NCBI RefSeq assembly: GCF_000759025.1
Contig: NZ_JPOS01000012.1
Location: 248,001 to 312,000 of the forward strand
Length of the DNA stretch: 64,000 nucleotides
Source of the DNA: Phaeodactylibacter xiamenensis
GTDB taxonomy: Bacteria; Bacteroidota; Bacteroidia; Chitinophagales; Saprospiraceae
Direction: 5' to 3'
The notes below the pieces were generated by a model. It had not been told where the DNA came from. It did no database searches and saw nothing but the letters and a program-made list of their open reading frames with translations. Positions 26,658 to 34,322 of this stretch are shown in pieces (the first letter of the stretch is position 1; every line of letters begins with the position of its first letter). A program made the position numbers and the translations under genes.

Positions 26658-27230
26658 ATGCCCAGGCAAAAACTACCGGACGAACTCAAAGCCGCGATTT
26701 CTAAAATGCCCGACAAGGAAAAAGACAAACTGCTCTTCCGCCTTATCGCCAAGGAGGAAGCCTTGGTCAACCGCCTGACCTTCGAGCTGCTGGAAGGGGC
26801 TGGCAGCCGGGAGGAGAGACGCAGCGAACTCGCCATCAGCATCGAGCGGGATGTGACCTACGCCATCCGGGCTTTCTACTCGCCGGGCTTTTTGCTGCTC
26901 GACCTGCGCGCCATCAGCGGTGACATCAACCGGCATGTGAAGGCCACCAAAGACAAGTACGGGGAGATCGAGCTCAACCTGCTGATGCTCAATCTGGCAC
27001 TGGAGGGCATAGACGGACTGCTCGATCAGTTCCCGGCGGCCAAGGCGCGCACCTTCTCCAATTATGTGGTCAAACGGGCCCTGAAACTGCAAAAGCTGTT
27101 GTCGAAAATGCACGATGATATCCGCCTCGATTTTGAAGGTGAAATGGAGCGCCTTGGGCAGTTCATCCGCAACAGCAGCTACCTCAAGAAAACGGCAGAA
27201 CGGGAGGGGCTGGAGTGGCGGGAGTTGTAA
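26658..27230 (+). CDS. unknown helical protein
   Basis: A 190-residue protein not recognised. It is predominantly helical and charged (KAAISKMPDKEKDKLLFRLIAKEEALVNRL at the start, KRALKLQKLLSKMHDDIRLDFEGEMERLGQFI near the end), with no signal peptide or membrane helix. A weak promoter is visible: TTTG at 26614-26617 and TTATTTTG at 26635-26642. It is divergent from the thioredoxin gene and 12 bases ahead of the HNH gene, so it may belong to the accessory island. Compositionally it is like the host. Confidence 0.65.
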   Translation: MPRQKLPDELKAAISKMPDKEKDKLLFRLIAKEEALVNRLTFELLEGAGSREERRSELAISIERDVTYAIRAFYSPGFLLLDLRAISGDINRHVKATKDKYGEIELNLLMLNLALEGIDGLLDQFPAAKARTFSNYVVKRALKLQKLLSKMHDDIRLDFEGEMERLGQFIRNSSYLKKTAEREGLEWREL

Positions 27231-27242
27231 ATATCCAATGCT

Positions 27243-28001
27243 ATGAAAGAAGGACAGAAACGCTGGACCCGGGAAGAGCTTATCCTCACCTTTAACCTGT
27301 ATTGCAAAACGCCTTTCGGCAAACTGCACAGCCGAAACCCAGAGGTTATCGAATTGGCAGCGCTGATCGGGCGGTCTCCCAATGCTGTAGCATTCAAACT
27401 GGTTAATTTTGCCAGCCTTGACCCCAGCCTCAAGAAAAGAGGTATAAAAGGGGCTTCCAACCATAGCAAGCTGGACAAACAAGTTTGGGACGCCTTCAAT
27501 GACAACTGGGAAGAACTGGCTTTCGAAAGTGAGCAGTTGAGAGCTCAATTGTATGGGAAAGGACAGGGAGCCAACGACCTCGTTCAGGAACCCCGCATCA
27601 CAGAAGGAAAAGAAGAACTACGCCTTGTAAAAGCCAGGGTCAATCAACAATTTTTTCGGTCTATGATCATGGCAGCCTATAACCAAACGTGCTGTATAAC
27701 CGGTATTGGTATCCCTTCGCTCCTGATCGCCGGTCATATCCGGCCATGGGCAGAAGCCCCTAAACTCAGACTGAATCCACATAACGGGCTCGCTCTAAAT
27801 ACCCTTCACGATAAGGCTTTCGAACTTGGCCTGATTACCATTACGCCAGATTATAAGGTTAGGGTATCTCCCCAGTTGCCCACGGAGGAAGCCAGTACAT
27901 TCTTCAGCCGGTACGAAGGGCAGCCAATCCGCCTTCCGCAACGTTTTTTACCTGATCCCGAACTCCTAAAATACCACAACGATGAGCGGTTCCTTCACTA
28001 A
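27243..28001 (+). CDS. HNH endonuclease
   Basis: A 252-residue protein. The N-terminal ~110 residues form a helical DNA-binding-type region (WTREELILTFNLYCKTPFGKLH, SPNAVAFKLVNFA). The C-terminal half has the HNH core: CCITGIGIPSLLIAGHIRPW gives the first His, and NPHNGLALNTLHDKAFELGLI gives Asn/His residues of the beta-beta-alpha-metal motif. This layout occurs in Bacteroidota proteins near restriction systems. It overlaps the next small gene by 20 bases. Confidence 0.85.
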   Translation: MKEGQKRWTREELILTFNLYCKTPFGKLHSRNPEVIELAALIGRSPNAVAFKLVNFASLDPSLKKRGIKGASNHSKLDKQVWDAFNDNWEELAFESEQLRAQLYGKGQGANDLVQEPRITEGKEELRLVKARVNQQFFRSMIMAAYNQTCCITGIGIPSLLIAGHIRPWAEAPKLRLNPHNGLALNTLHDKAFELGLITITPDYKVRVSPQLPTEEASTFFSRYEGQPIRLPQRFLPDPELLKYHNDERFLH

Positions 28002-28317
28002 AATCGAAGTCCTGTACTTGTACCGGGATGCCGGTAATTACAAGATTTACGACAAGCGGGTTCTGCCCTGCAGCGGACAGTACACGATTGATGAAATGGA
28101 ACGACGTCTGCGCGATGTACTGATTGATGAGGAATACTTTCTGCCCAGGGCACTGGGAATCTCCCAGTTAGATTTCGGCTACTACGATGCTGAACTGGAC
28201 CACGATTGGTTAGAGTTCATTGGGCTTTGCCGTACTGATCAGGAGGTAGATACTGATTTAGACTTCTTCAGCTTTGTGGAAAACATGAAACAGTTGAAGC
28301 AGGAGGTGCTTCCATAA
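27982..28317 (+). CDS. small unknown protein coupled to the HNH gene
   Basis: A 111-residue acidic protein, unrecognised. Blocks such as YLYRDAGNYKIYDKR, EYFLPRALGISQLDFG and DHDWLEFIGL look conserved-type rather than random, and the gene overlaps the HNH gene by 20 bases, which argues for a functional link. It could be a partner or immunity factor, but nothing in the sequence proves it. It is convergent with the methyltransferase remnant. Confidence 0.65.
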   Translation: MSGSFTKIEVLYLYRDAGNYKIYDKRVLPCSGQYTIDEMERRLRDVLIDEEYFLPRALGISQLDFGYYDAELDHDWLEFIGLCRTDQEVDTDLDFFSFVENMKQLKQEVLP

Positions 28318-28318
28318 C

Positions 28319-28474
28319 TTACTCAAAGTCTTCTTTTATTTTACTCGCAATAATCTGCGCCAGCCGTACCGGCACTGCATTGCCGATCATTTTGTAGGCT
28401 GCGCCGAGGTTCTTGTAGTAAAAGATGAAGTCGTCCGGGAAGGTTTGGACGCGGGCTACTTCGCAGAAGCTCAG
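28319..28474 (-). pseudogene. C-terminal remnant of a second cytosine-C5 DNA methyltransferase
   Basis: Reading the minus strand from about 28474 to the TAA at 28319-28321 gives about 51 residues. They align with the end of the intact methyltransferase at 29437-30492: both contain QTFPDDFIF, then YKN and [10 protein letters not shown] (motif X). About two thirds of the roughly 41 aligned residues are identical by eye. Codon use is GC-rich like the host, unlike the AT-rich adjacent R-M genes. The stop of the restriction gene (28471-28473) falls inside this block. It looks like the tail of an older resident methyltransferase left when the present R-M pair arrived. Confidence 0.8.
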
Positions 28475-29427
28475 ACATAGAAGTTTGTAGAGAATAAACT
28501 TTCAGGAGTGCTTATAAGGTTAATATCAAACTTAAACGAAGGCTCAATTCTTGAGCTGGCATTATGGATCCGAAAACTCATTTGCCAGCCATTGCTCATC
28601 GTCAGTTCCAATGTTGATTTAGACCCTTTTTTCAAACTAAGGTCGATAATCCTGTCTGGTAAATTAAGTTTAGGTATTCTTGCAGATGGCTTTCTGTAGG
28701 GAGAAGGCAAATTCAATGTTCCTTGCAAATTAAAAGCCTGAATAGTAATCATCCCTTTTGTCTTGATCACTTTATAAAAGTCTTGTTTACCAATGAGATA
28801 TCCAACTAACTTAGCGGCAACAACACCTTTATTCTGTACATCAAGCCGGAGCAACTCATCTTTAAAGTGCTCCAAAATGGGCAAATAAAAATCTCGTTGT
28901 ATATTTTCGAGCTCACTCCACTTTGTCTCTGGACCATTGTTCTTCAGCTTTTTAAGCTCAGAGAAAATTGGCTCTATGTTTTCGAAGTAGTTATCTGACA
29001 CCGGTAAATCAAGCCATGATGCTCCAAAATCAATAGATTGAGATAGGCGAGGATGCTTCACTGCTTTGTGGTTATTCTTTGCAGAAATACCGATAACCCA
29101 CTTTTTTAAAGAAGACTGGATTAAAATGTCCCTAACATCTCCTTTTTGCCCTCTACCATCTGAAGCCAGTGATAAATTAATTGAGCTATCCCCTTTCTGA
29201 TAAAAAAGCATAGGCTCTACATCGGGGAAAAAAGATACTGCTGTTTTAGCTGCAGTGTCAAAAGCTTGCCGGTCAGATTTGGGGAACTCAGAATAGTATT
29301 GCATAGCATAAGAAAGGCTCTTATCATCCACTACGTTGACGTTCATTTTATTATCGCGCAGAAGATCATAGAAAGCATTGAGCAATGCAAATTCAAAAGC
29401 TTTGCCTGACTTTACCTGACTGGCCAT
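28471..29427 (-). CDS. HaeIII-family type II restriction endonuclease
   Basis: A 318-residue protein resembling the HaeIII family (GGCC cutters). The telling part is [11 protein letters not shown] followed by [20 protein letters not shown], the conserved acidic/lysine nuclease core and His-rich strand of that family. The region is AT-rich relative to flanks. It lies 9 bases downstream of its cognate methyltransferase on the same strand. Its C-terminal residues run into the junction with the methyltransferase remnant, so the natural C-terminus may have been altered. Specificity for GGCC is inferred from family membership. Confidence 0.75.
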   Translation of the reverse strand: MASQVKSGKAFEFALLNAFYDLLRDNKMNVNVVDDKSLSYAMQYYSEFPKSDRQAFDTAAKTAVSFFPDVEPMLFYQKGDSSINLSLASDGRGQKGDVRDILIQSSLKKWVIGISAKNNHKAVKHPRLSQSIDFGASWLDLPVSDNYFENIEPIFSELKKLKNNGPETKWSELENIQRDFYLPILEHFKDELLRLDVQNKGVVAAKLVGYLIGKQDFYKVIKTKGMITIQAFNLQGTLNLPSPYRKPSARIPKLNLPDRIIDLSLKKGSKSTLELTMSNGWQMSFRIHNASSRIEPSFKFDINLISTPESLFSTNFYV

Positions 29428-29436
29428 GAGAATACC

Positions 29437-30492
29437 TTAGGCATTAATGAAGCTTTTAGAGCTTTCCTGTTTCGAAAAATTAACTTGACCGGTTACCTTA
29501 CCTGATTCAGAAAATAAGTCTTTCCTGATCCTTGATGCAAGAGCCTCTCCTAATTTTACAGGAACTGCATTGCCAATCATTTTGTAGCCTGCTGCTACAT
29601 TCTTATATTTAAAAATAAAGTCATCAGGAAAGGTCTGTATCCTTGCGCATTCCCTGACACTTAAGCGACGATACAGATGCTCAAAACCCGGAATGAATCT
29701 CCTGACATCTCTTTCAACCAGTTCCATCTTAGGGGCCTGCGGGTGCAAAGGCGCATGCCGGCCCCCCGCCTGAATGGTGAAAGACACTTCGTCCCAACTC
29801 CTTACGCGGTTACGAGACATATATATACTCGAAAAGCCACCAGTGAAATACTCGTGATTGGGAACTTTGCAGGCCATATTTTTATAGTTACCTTCTCCTG
29901 CAGGAACTACATTGTCTTTTAAATCCCAGATTGCATCTTCAAGTGTTAGTTGGGTTTGATGAGGCATAGGGAACTCAAATTTTTTCCCTAAATCTCTCCT
30001 GTAGCCAATAAAAAAAACCCGCTTACGGTCTTGCGGAACGGAATAATCCGATGCATTTAGCATTTTGAAACTTAGCTCATACCCAATACCTGCATTCCGA
30101 AACATTCCTTTTATGTTCTCCAGTGCCTGACGGTGACGTGGCACTAACATTCCTGAAACATTTTCCGCAAGAAAAAATTTGGGTTGCTTAGCCTCAAGAA
30201 TTCTAATAAAATCAAAGAATAACTGCCCACGCTTATCATCTATACCCCTTAAAGCTCCGGCGGCACTCCAACTTTGGCAAGGCGGTCCGCCAATGATTCC
30301 GTCGCACTCTGGTACTTCTTCTTCTTTAATCTGAGTAATGCTTCTTCTATCCAACTCTGTCTGAGGATGATTGGCTTCATAGGTGCCCCAGATATCTTTA
30401 TCATATTCATTAGCCCATATTACGTTGAAACCGGCATTTTCAAACCCCAGGTCTAACCCCCCTGCCCCTGCAAAAAAAGAAACTAGTTTCAT
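29437..30492 (-). CDS. DNA cytosine-C5 methyltransferase
   Basis: A 351-residue Dcm-type methyltransferase. Motif I is FFAGAGGLDLGFENAGF, motif IV GGPPCQSW with the catalytic Cys, motif VI ENVSG, motif VIII QDRKRVFFIGYR, motif IX region RECARIQTFPDDF and motif X GNAVPVKLGEAL. All core motifs are intact. It precedes the HaeIII-like nuclease and forms a type II R-M system with it, probably protecting GGCC. A short low-similarity tail follows motif X. AT-rich codon use points to recent transfer. Confidence 0.92.
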   Translation of the reverse strand: MKLVSFFAGAGGLDLGFENAGFNVIWANEYDKDIWGTYEANHPQTELDRRSITQIKEEEVPECDGIIGGPPCQSWSAAGALRGIDDKRGQLFFDFIRILEAKQPKFFLAENVSGMLVPRHRQALENIKGMFRNAGIGYELSFKMLNASDYSVPQDRKRVFFIGYRRDLGKKFEFPMPHQTQLTLEDAIWDLKDNVVPAGEGNYKNMACKVPNHEYFTGGFSSIYMSRNRVRSWDEVSFTIQAGGRHAPLHPQAPKMELVERDVRRFIPGFEHLYRRLSVRECARIQTFPDDFIFKYKNVAAGYKMIGNAVPVKLGEALASRIRKDLFSESGKVTGQVNFSKQESSKSFINA

Positions 30493-30617
30493 ATTGTATT
30501 GAGATTAGGTCTTTTCAAACAAAACTTTAATATAGTCTTTACAACGGGACTCTCAACCATCTAGTTGAAAAAAGTTATAAACATTAATGCTTTTTGGGGT
30601 GCATTTTGCTTCCATTG

Positions 30618-30654
30618 ATAGTTTTCCACACCCATATGTGGAAAACTATTTTTT
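30618..30654 (+). promoter_or_regulatory. perfect 13-bp palindrome containing two DnaA-box-like sites
   Basis: ATAGTTTTCCACA (30618-30630) and TGTGGAAAACTAT (30637-30649) form a perfect inverted repeat with a 6-base spacer, followed by T6. Each arm contains TTTTCCACA, one mismatch from the DnaA box TTATCCACA. It could be an intrinsic terminator on the plus strand, but no plus-strand gene lies upstream. A DnaA or regulator binding site ahead of nrdBA is the alternative I favour. Confidence 0.5.
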
Positions 30655-30684
30655 CAACCCCTTGTATTCAGAGGTTTACGGGAC

Positions 30685-30693
30685 TTATCCACA
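30685..30693 (+). promoter_or_regulatory. consensus DnaA box (TTATCCACA) upstream of nrdB
   Basis: TTATCCACA is an exact match to the canonical DnaA box and lies 72 bases or less from two near-consensus boxes in the palindrome at 30618-30649. It is about 30 bases upstream of the predicted nrd promoter. DnaA control of nrdAB is established in E. coli; its use here is inferred. Confidence 0.5.
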
Positions 30694-30722
30694 TTGTGTT
30701 GGTAATTATACGCTTGCGTTGC

Positions 30723-30752
30723 TTGATCGCTCAGCCGGAGCTCCGTATCTTG
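30723..30752 (+). promoter_or_regulatory. predicted nrdBA promoter
   Basis: TTG (30723-30725) and TATCTTG (30746-30752) are separated by 20 bases, close to the Bacteroidota -33/-7 arrangement though the -7 box is one T short. A start near 30760 would coincide with the 5' edge of the cobalamin riboswitch, which supports the call. Confidence 0.45.
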
Positions 30753-30757
30753 CCCGA

Positions 30758-30962
30758 ACCAACGGTATTGCGTTCAATTCGAGCACCTATCAAATAATTT
30801 TAAGCGACAGATTAGCCATTCGATATTGAACAGGGAACCGGGTGAAAATCCCGGACAGTACCCGCTGCTGTGAGCCTCATTCATCAGGATTTGCCAGCAA
30901 GCCACTGCCTCCGGGCGGGAAGGCGGCAAAGCCGGGGCGAGTCAGAAGACCTGCCGTTGCCA
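30758..30962 (+). ncRNA. cobalamin (B12) riboswitch upstream of nrdBA
   Basis: The core reads GGGAACCGGGTGAAAATCCC (30833 on), then the GACAGTACCCGCTGCTGTGAG segment. The B12 box is AGTCAGAAGACCTGCCG (30940-30956), close to the consensus AGYCMGRAGACCTGCC. CAACGG (30760-30765) can pair with CCGTTG (30954-30959) as P1, and GTTCAAT (30772-30778) with ATTGAAC (30825-30831) as a peripheral stem. About 136 bases separate it from the nrdB ATG, with no U-tract terminator, so control is probably translational. It should lower class I RNR expression when B12 is abundant. Confidence 0.88.
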
Positions 30963-31098
30963 ACATACCATTCTTTAACTGCGAGTTTTCGGGAGTTAGG
31001 ACAACGCAGTGCCACCGTTTTTGCCCGGGTAATGCCCGGATGCAGCCTGCCGGTGCGCGCTCCTGCCCTCCCCCACAGCTCGGTAATGCATTAGCTAC

Positions 31099-32079
31099 AT
31101 GAGCGCGATTTTCAAACCCAGACTAGCGTACAAGCCGTTCGAGTACCCGGAAGTGCTCGACTTTATCAACACCATCAATCAGACCTTCTGGGTGCACTCG
31201 GAGGTCGATTTTACGGGTGACATACAGGATTTCAAAGTGGAGCTTACGGAAGCCGAGCGCAATGCCATCAAGCGGACGCTCCTGGCTATTGCTCAGGTGG
31301 AGGTGGATGTGAAGTCCTTTTGGGGCAATCTCTATCAGCACCTGCCCAAGCCTGAGTTCAACGGGCTGGGCAGTACCTTCGCGGAGTGCGAGTTCCGCCA
31401 TTCTGAAGCCTACGCCCAACTGCTGACTGTACTGGGCCTGGCGGATGAATTCGAGTCTGCCCTGCAGTCTTCTGTCCTTAGCGACCGTATTGCTTTTCTG
31501 CGCGATCGCCGGGCAGCTGCACAACTCGACTCTCCGGAGCAGTCCTTCGGGCTTAACCTCATCCTCTTTTCCATTTTGGTGGAAAATGTATCGCTCTTCA
31601 GTCAGTTTGCCACCGTGCTGTCGTTCACCCACTTCAAAGGCCTGCTGAAGAATACGAGCAACATCATCGCCTGGACGAGCAAGGACGAGCAGCTCCACGC
31701 CAATGCCGGCATTTACATCTTCAACAAAATCGTGGAGGAAAACCCGGGCTGGCTGACCGACAAGTACCAAAAGGTCATCTACGAGACCGCCCACGCCGCC
31801 ATTCAGCAGGAGGAGCGCATTCTCAACTGGATTTTCGAGATGGGCGAACTGGAGCACGTCTCCAAGTCGGACCTGCTCAACTTCATGAAGCACCGCATCA
31901 ATACGAGCCTGAAGCAGATTGGGCTGCAGGACATTTTCGACATCAACGAATCTCAACTCCGCCGCATGAGCTGGTTTGAAGAGGAAATCTACGCCAACAC
32001 CCTGGACGATTTCTTCGCCAAGCGCCCGGTAGAGTATTCCAAGCATAATCAGTCGTTCACTGCCGACGACCTTTTCTAA
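31099..32079 (+). CDS. nrdB: ribonucleotide reductase class I beta subunit
   Basis: NrdB (326 residues) generates the tyrosyl radical for class I ribonucleotide reductase. The diiron ligands are recognisable: an acidic residue in QVEVD (around residues 68-70), Glu98 and His101 in EFRH, Glu162 in VENVSLFSQF, and Glu197/His200 in DEQLH. The radical Tyr is Tyr105 in HSEAY, so this is a tyrosyl-radical enzyme rather than a radical-less variant. It is the first gene of a B12-riboswitch-controlled pair; the order beta then alpha is the reverse of E. coli. Confidence 0.95.
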   Translation: MSAIFKPRLAYKPFEYPEVLDFINTINQTFWVHSEVDFTGDIQDFKVELTEAERNAIKRTLLAIAQVEVDVKSFWGNLYQHLPKPEFNGLGSTFAECEFRHSEAYAQLLTVLGLADEFESALQSSVLSDRIAFLRDRRAAAQLDSPEQSFGLNLILFSILVENVSLFSQFATVLSFTHFKGLLKNTSNIIAWTSKDEQLHANAGIYIFNKIVEENPGWLTDKYQKVIYETAHAAIQQEERILNWIFEMGELEHVSKSDLLNFMKHRINTSLKQIGLQDIFDINESQLRRMSWFEEEIYANTLDDFFAKRPVEYSKHNQSFTADDLF

Positions 32080-32103
32080 ATACCCAAAAAACACGCATTG
32101 ACC

Positions 32104-33774
32104 ATGACCAAGACCATTTATAACAATACCAAGCCCTACCACTGGGTAACGCCTGAGACTGAAACCGTACTGCAGCGGGGCTACCTGCTGCCCGGCGAGA
32201 CGCCACAGGATGCGGTGCGCCGGGTGACCACCGCCGCTGCTAACCGCCTGGACCGCCCGGACCTGCAGCCAAAATTTGAGGCGCTCGTGGCCAACGGCTG
32301 GATGTCGCTGTCTTCACCCGTTTGGGCCAATATGGGCACCGACCGCGGCCTGCCGATCAGCTGCTTCGGCTCCTACGTGGAGGACAGCATGGACGGTATC
32401 ACCAAGACCCTGTCCGAGTGCATTATGATGACCAAATTCGGGGGCGGCACCTCGGCCTACTTTGGGCACCTGCGCGAGCGGGGCGCAGGTATCCGCAACA
32501 ACGGCAAGTCTTCCGGGCCGGTTTCCTTCCTGAAGATGTTTGATGCCATGATCGATACCGTGAGTCAGGGCAATGTGCGCCGCGGGGCTTTCGCTGCCTA
32601 CCTGGATATCGAGCATCCGGATGTGAATGAGTTCCTCAAGATCAAAGACATCGGCAACGCCATTCAGAATATCTTTTTTGGCGTGACCGTGACCAACCAA
32701 TGGATGGAAGAAATGGTGGCCGGCGACAAAGAGAAGCGAGCCACCTGGGCAAAGGTACTGCACAGCCGTCAGGAGAAAGGCCTACCGTACATCATGTTCA
32801 GCGACAACGTCAACGACAACGCGGCGGATGTCTACCGCGACAAAGGCATGCGCATCTACAACTCCAACCTCTGCTCGGAGATCGCCCTGCCGGTGAAGGA
32901 AGATGAGAGCTTCGTCTGCTGCCTGTCGTCCATGAACCTCGAGTACTACGAAGACTGGAAAGATACCGACGCGGTGCAGACCGCTATATGGTTCCTTGAT
33001 GCGGTGATGGAAGAGTTTGTACAAAAGTCTGCCAATCAGCCCTACATGGAGCGTACGCACAACTTTGCGAAGCGCCACCGTGCCCTGGGCCTGGGTGTCA
33101 TGGGCTACCACGCTTACCTGCAGAAGAACAACATCCCGTTTGAGAGCATGGAAGCCAAGCAATTCAACAGCAGCGCCCACGCCCACATCCGCCGGGAAGC
33201 CGAGCAGGGCAGCCGCGACCTGGCAGAAGCCTACGGCGAGCCAGAACTGCTCAAAGGCTATGGCCGCCGCAACACCACGCTGATGGCAGTAGCGCCCACC
33301 ACCTCTTCCTCCTCTATTCTGGGGCAGACTTCACCAGGGATTGAGCCGTACAGCAGTAACTACTATAAAGTGGGCTTGTCGAAGGGCAACTTCATGCGTA
33401 AGAACAAGTTCCTGAAAGCCCTGCTACAGGAAAAAGACATGGACCGGGAGGAAATCTGGCAGTCCATCCTCCTCAAAAATGGCTCTGTGCAGCACCTCAA
33501 CGGGCTGACCGAGCACGAAAAGGCTGTCTTCAAGACCTTCCGGGAAATCAATCCGCGGGAGATCATCATTCAGGCGGCCGCCCGCCAGAAATTCATCGAT
33601 CAGTCGCAGTCGCTCAACCTCAACATCCCGCCACAAGTGCCGGTGAAAGAGGTCAATGCCCTGATGATCGAAGCCTGGAAGCTGGGCGTGAAGAGCCTGT
33701 ACTATCAGCGCTCTTCCAGCGTGGCCCAGGAGATGGCGAATAAGTTTAAGGAGTGCGTGAGCTGCGCTTCGTAA
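32104..33774 (+). CDS. nrdA: ribonucleotide reductase class I alpha subunit, short form
   Basis: NrdA (556 residues) reduces ribonucleotides. The active-site residues are in place: Cys87 in ISCFGS, the NxCxE motif with Cys257 and Glu259, the second redox Cys in CCLSSMNL, the radical-transfer Tyr pair in SLYYQRSSS, and the C-terminal ECVSC shuttle. It is far shorter than E. coli NrdA (761 residues) and lacks an N-terminal ATP cone, so dATP feedback through a cone is not expected here. The ATG at 32104 was preferred over an upstream TTG. Confidence 0.95.
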   Translation: MTKTIYNNTKPYHWVTPETETVLQRGYLLPGETPQDAVRRVTTAAANRLDRPDLQPKFEALVANGWMSLSSPVWANMGTDRGLPISCFGSYVEDSMDGITKTLSECIMMTKFGGGTSAYFGHLRERGAGIRNNGKSSGPVSFLKMFDAMIDTVSQGNVRRGAFAAYLDIEHPDVNEFLKIKDIGNAIQNIFFGVTVTNQWMEEMVAGDKEKRATWAKVLHSRQEKGLPYIMFSDNVNDNAADVYRDKGMRIYNSNLCSEIALPVKEDESFVCCLSSMNLEYYEDWKDTDAVQTAIWFLDAVMEEFVQKSANQPYMERTHNFAKRHRALGLGVMGYHAYLQKNNIPFESMEAKQFNSSAHAHIRREAEQGSRDLAEAYGEPELLKGYGRRNTTLMAVAPTTSSSSILGQTSPGIEPYSSNYYKVGLSKGNFMRKNKFLKALLQEKDMDREEIWQSILLKNGSVQHLNGLTEHEKAVFKTFREINPREIIIQAAARQKFIDQSQSLNLNIPPQVPVKEVNALMIEAWKLGVKSLYYQRSSSVAQEMANKFKECVSCAS

Positions 33775-33808
33775 GCTGAAGAATTAATTTGCTGATACAA
33801 AAGGATGG

Positions 33809-33840
33809 CCTCGCAGCGGTTGCTGCGGGGCTGTTTTTTT
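33809..33840 (+). terminator. Rho-independent terminator of nrdBA
   Basis: CCTCGCAGC (33809-33817), loop GGTT, then GCTGCGGGG (33822-33830) form a 9-bp stem with one G-U pair, followed by CTGTTTTTTT. It lies 34 bases after the nrdA stop. Confidence 0.85.
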
Positions 33841-33973
33841 CGCCTGGCGCGCGCTCCGTCCGACGTAGTTTGAAACGGAGTCGGACCTTTCGCCGGGCGT
33901 ACTGGACATGTGCGCATGAAAAGCACACCGGGTGAATGCCCCGGTACTTGCTCAGATTAGTGCACCCGGTGAG
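33841..33973. repeat. structured intergenic repeat, copy 1
   Basis: This 133-base unit is repeated directly downstream (33978-34158) with only a few changes apart from an insertion in copy 2. Internal inverted pieces are present: CACCGGGTG against CACCCGGTG, and CGCCGGGCG against CGCCCGGCG of the next copy. This suggests folded RNA or a REP/BIME-like element. No credible gene is seen in it. Confidence 0.75.
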
Positions 33974-33977
33974 ACTT

Positions 33978-34158
33978 CGCCCGGCGCGCGCTCCGTCCGA
34001 CGTAGTTTGAAACGCCAATATACATCCGTATGGACTGGCCCGTCCATACGGACAAATATGGGAAGTCGGACCCTTCGCCGGGCGTACTGGACATGTGCGC
34101 ATGAAAAGCACACCGGATGAATGCCCCGGCACTTTCCAGGGTTAGTGCACCCGGTGAG
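33978..34158. repeat. structured intergenic repeat, copy 2, with hairpin insertion
   Basis: A second tandem copy of the preceding unit, starting CGCCCGGCGCGCGCTCCG and ending TTAGTGCACCCGGTGAG as copy 1 does. It carries an extra ~47 bases at 34015-34061 that copy 1 lacks. The two copies and the terminator account for most of the 33775-34322 gap; the rest (34159-34275) shows nothing notable. Confidence 0.75.
34015..34061. mobile_element. 47-base palindromic insertion within repeat copy 2
   Basis: The insertion is centred on a perfect inverted repeat, TCCGTATGGAC (34025-34035) and GTCCATACGGA (34042-34052) with a 6-base loop. Weaker pairing extends outward (CCAATATA against AAATATGG). Comparison with copy 1 shows the clean empty site. 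It may be a very small palindromic mobile or REP-type unit. Confidence 0.5.
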
Positions 34159-34275
34159 GCCATGATAAAGCAAGCAATCTAAGCCTTTCCTACAGATAGA
34201 CACAAGACTTACAAAAAGACGTTGCTGGTGTAGAGCTTGAGCCAGGTACTTTCCAGGAGCTCTGCCCCAGCTTCC

Positions 34276-34306
34276 TTTAAACAATCCGTAAATTTCCCTA
34301 ATTTTG
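34276..34306 (+). promoter_or_regulatory. promoter of the ATPase/TPR module
   Basis: TTTA (34276-34279), a 19-base spacer and TAATTTTG (34299-34306) match the Bacteroidota TTTG-N19-TAnnTTTG promoter with one mismatch in the -33 box. Transcription would begin just upstream of the ATG at 34323. Confidence 0.6.
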
Positions 34307-34322
34307 GAAAAACACAGATTGA

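Noticed and set aside
30618-30693. DnaA-box-like sites considered as a replication origin
   Set aside because: Only three sites, with no AT-rich unwinding stretch beside them and no dnaA or other origin-linked genes nearby; a regulatory role at nrdBA fits better.
31123-32142. Long minus-strand open frame (339 codons) opposite nrdB
   Set aside because: It lies wholly antisense to a well-conserved gene and its translation shows no family motifs; such shadow frames are common in GC-rich coding DNA.
33932-34132. Short open frames on both strands in the tandem intergenic repeats
   Set aside because: They follow repeat structure, lack start-site signals and have low-complexity, unlikely protein sequence.
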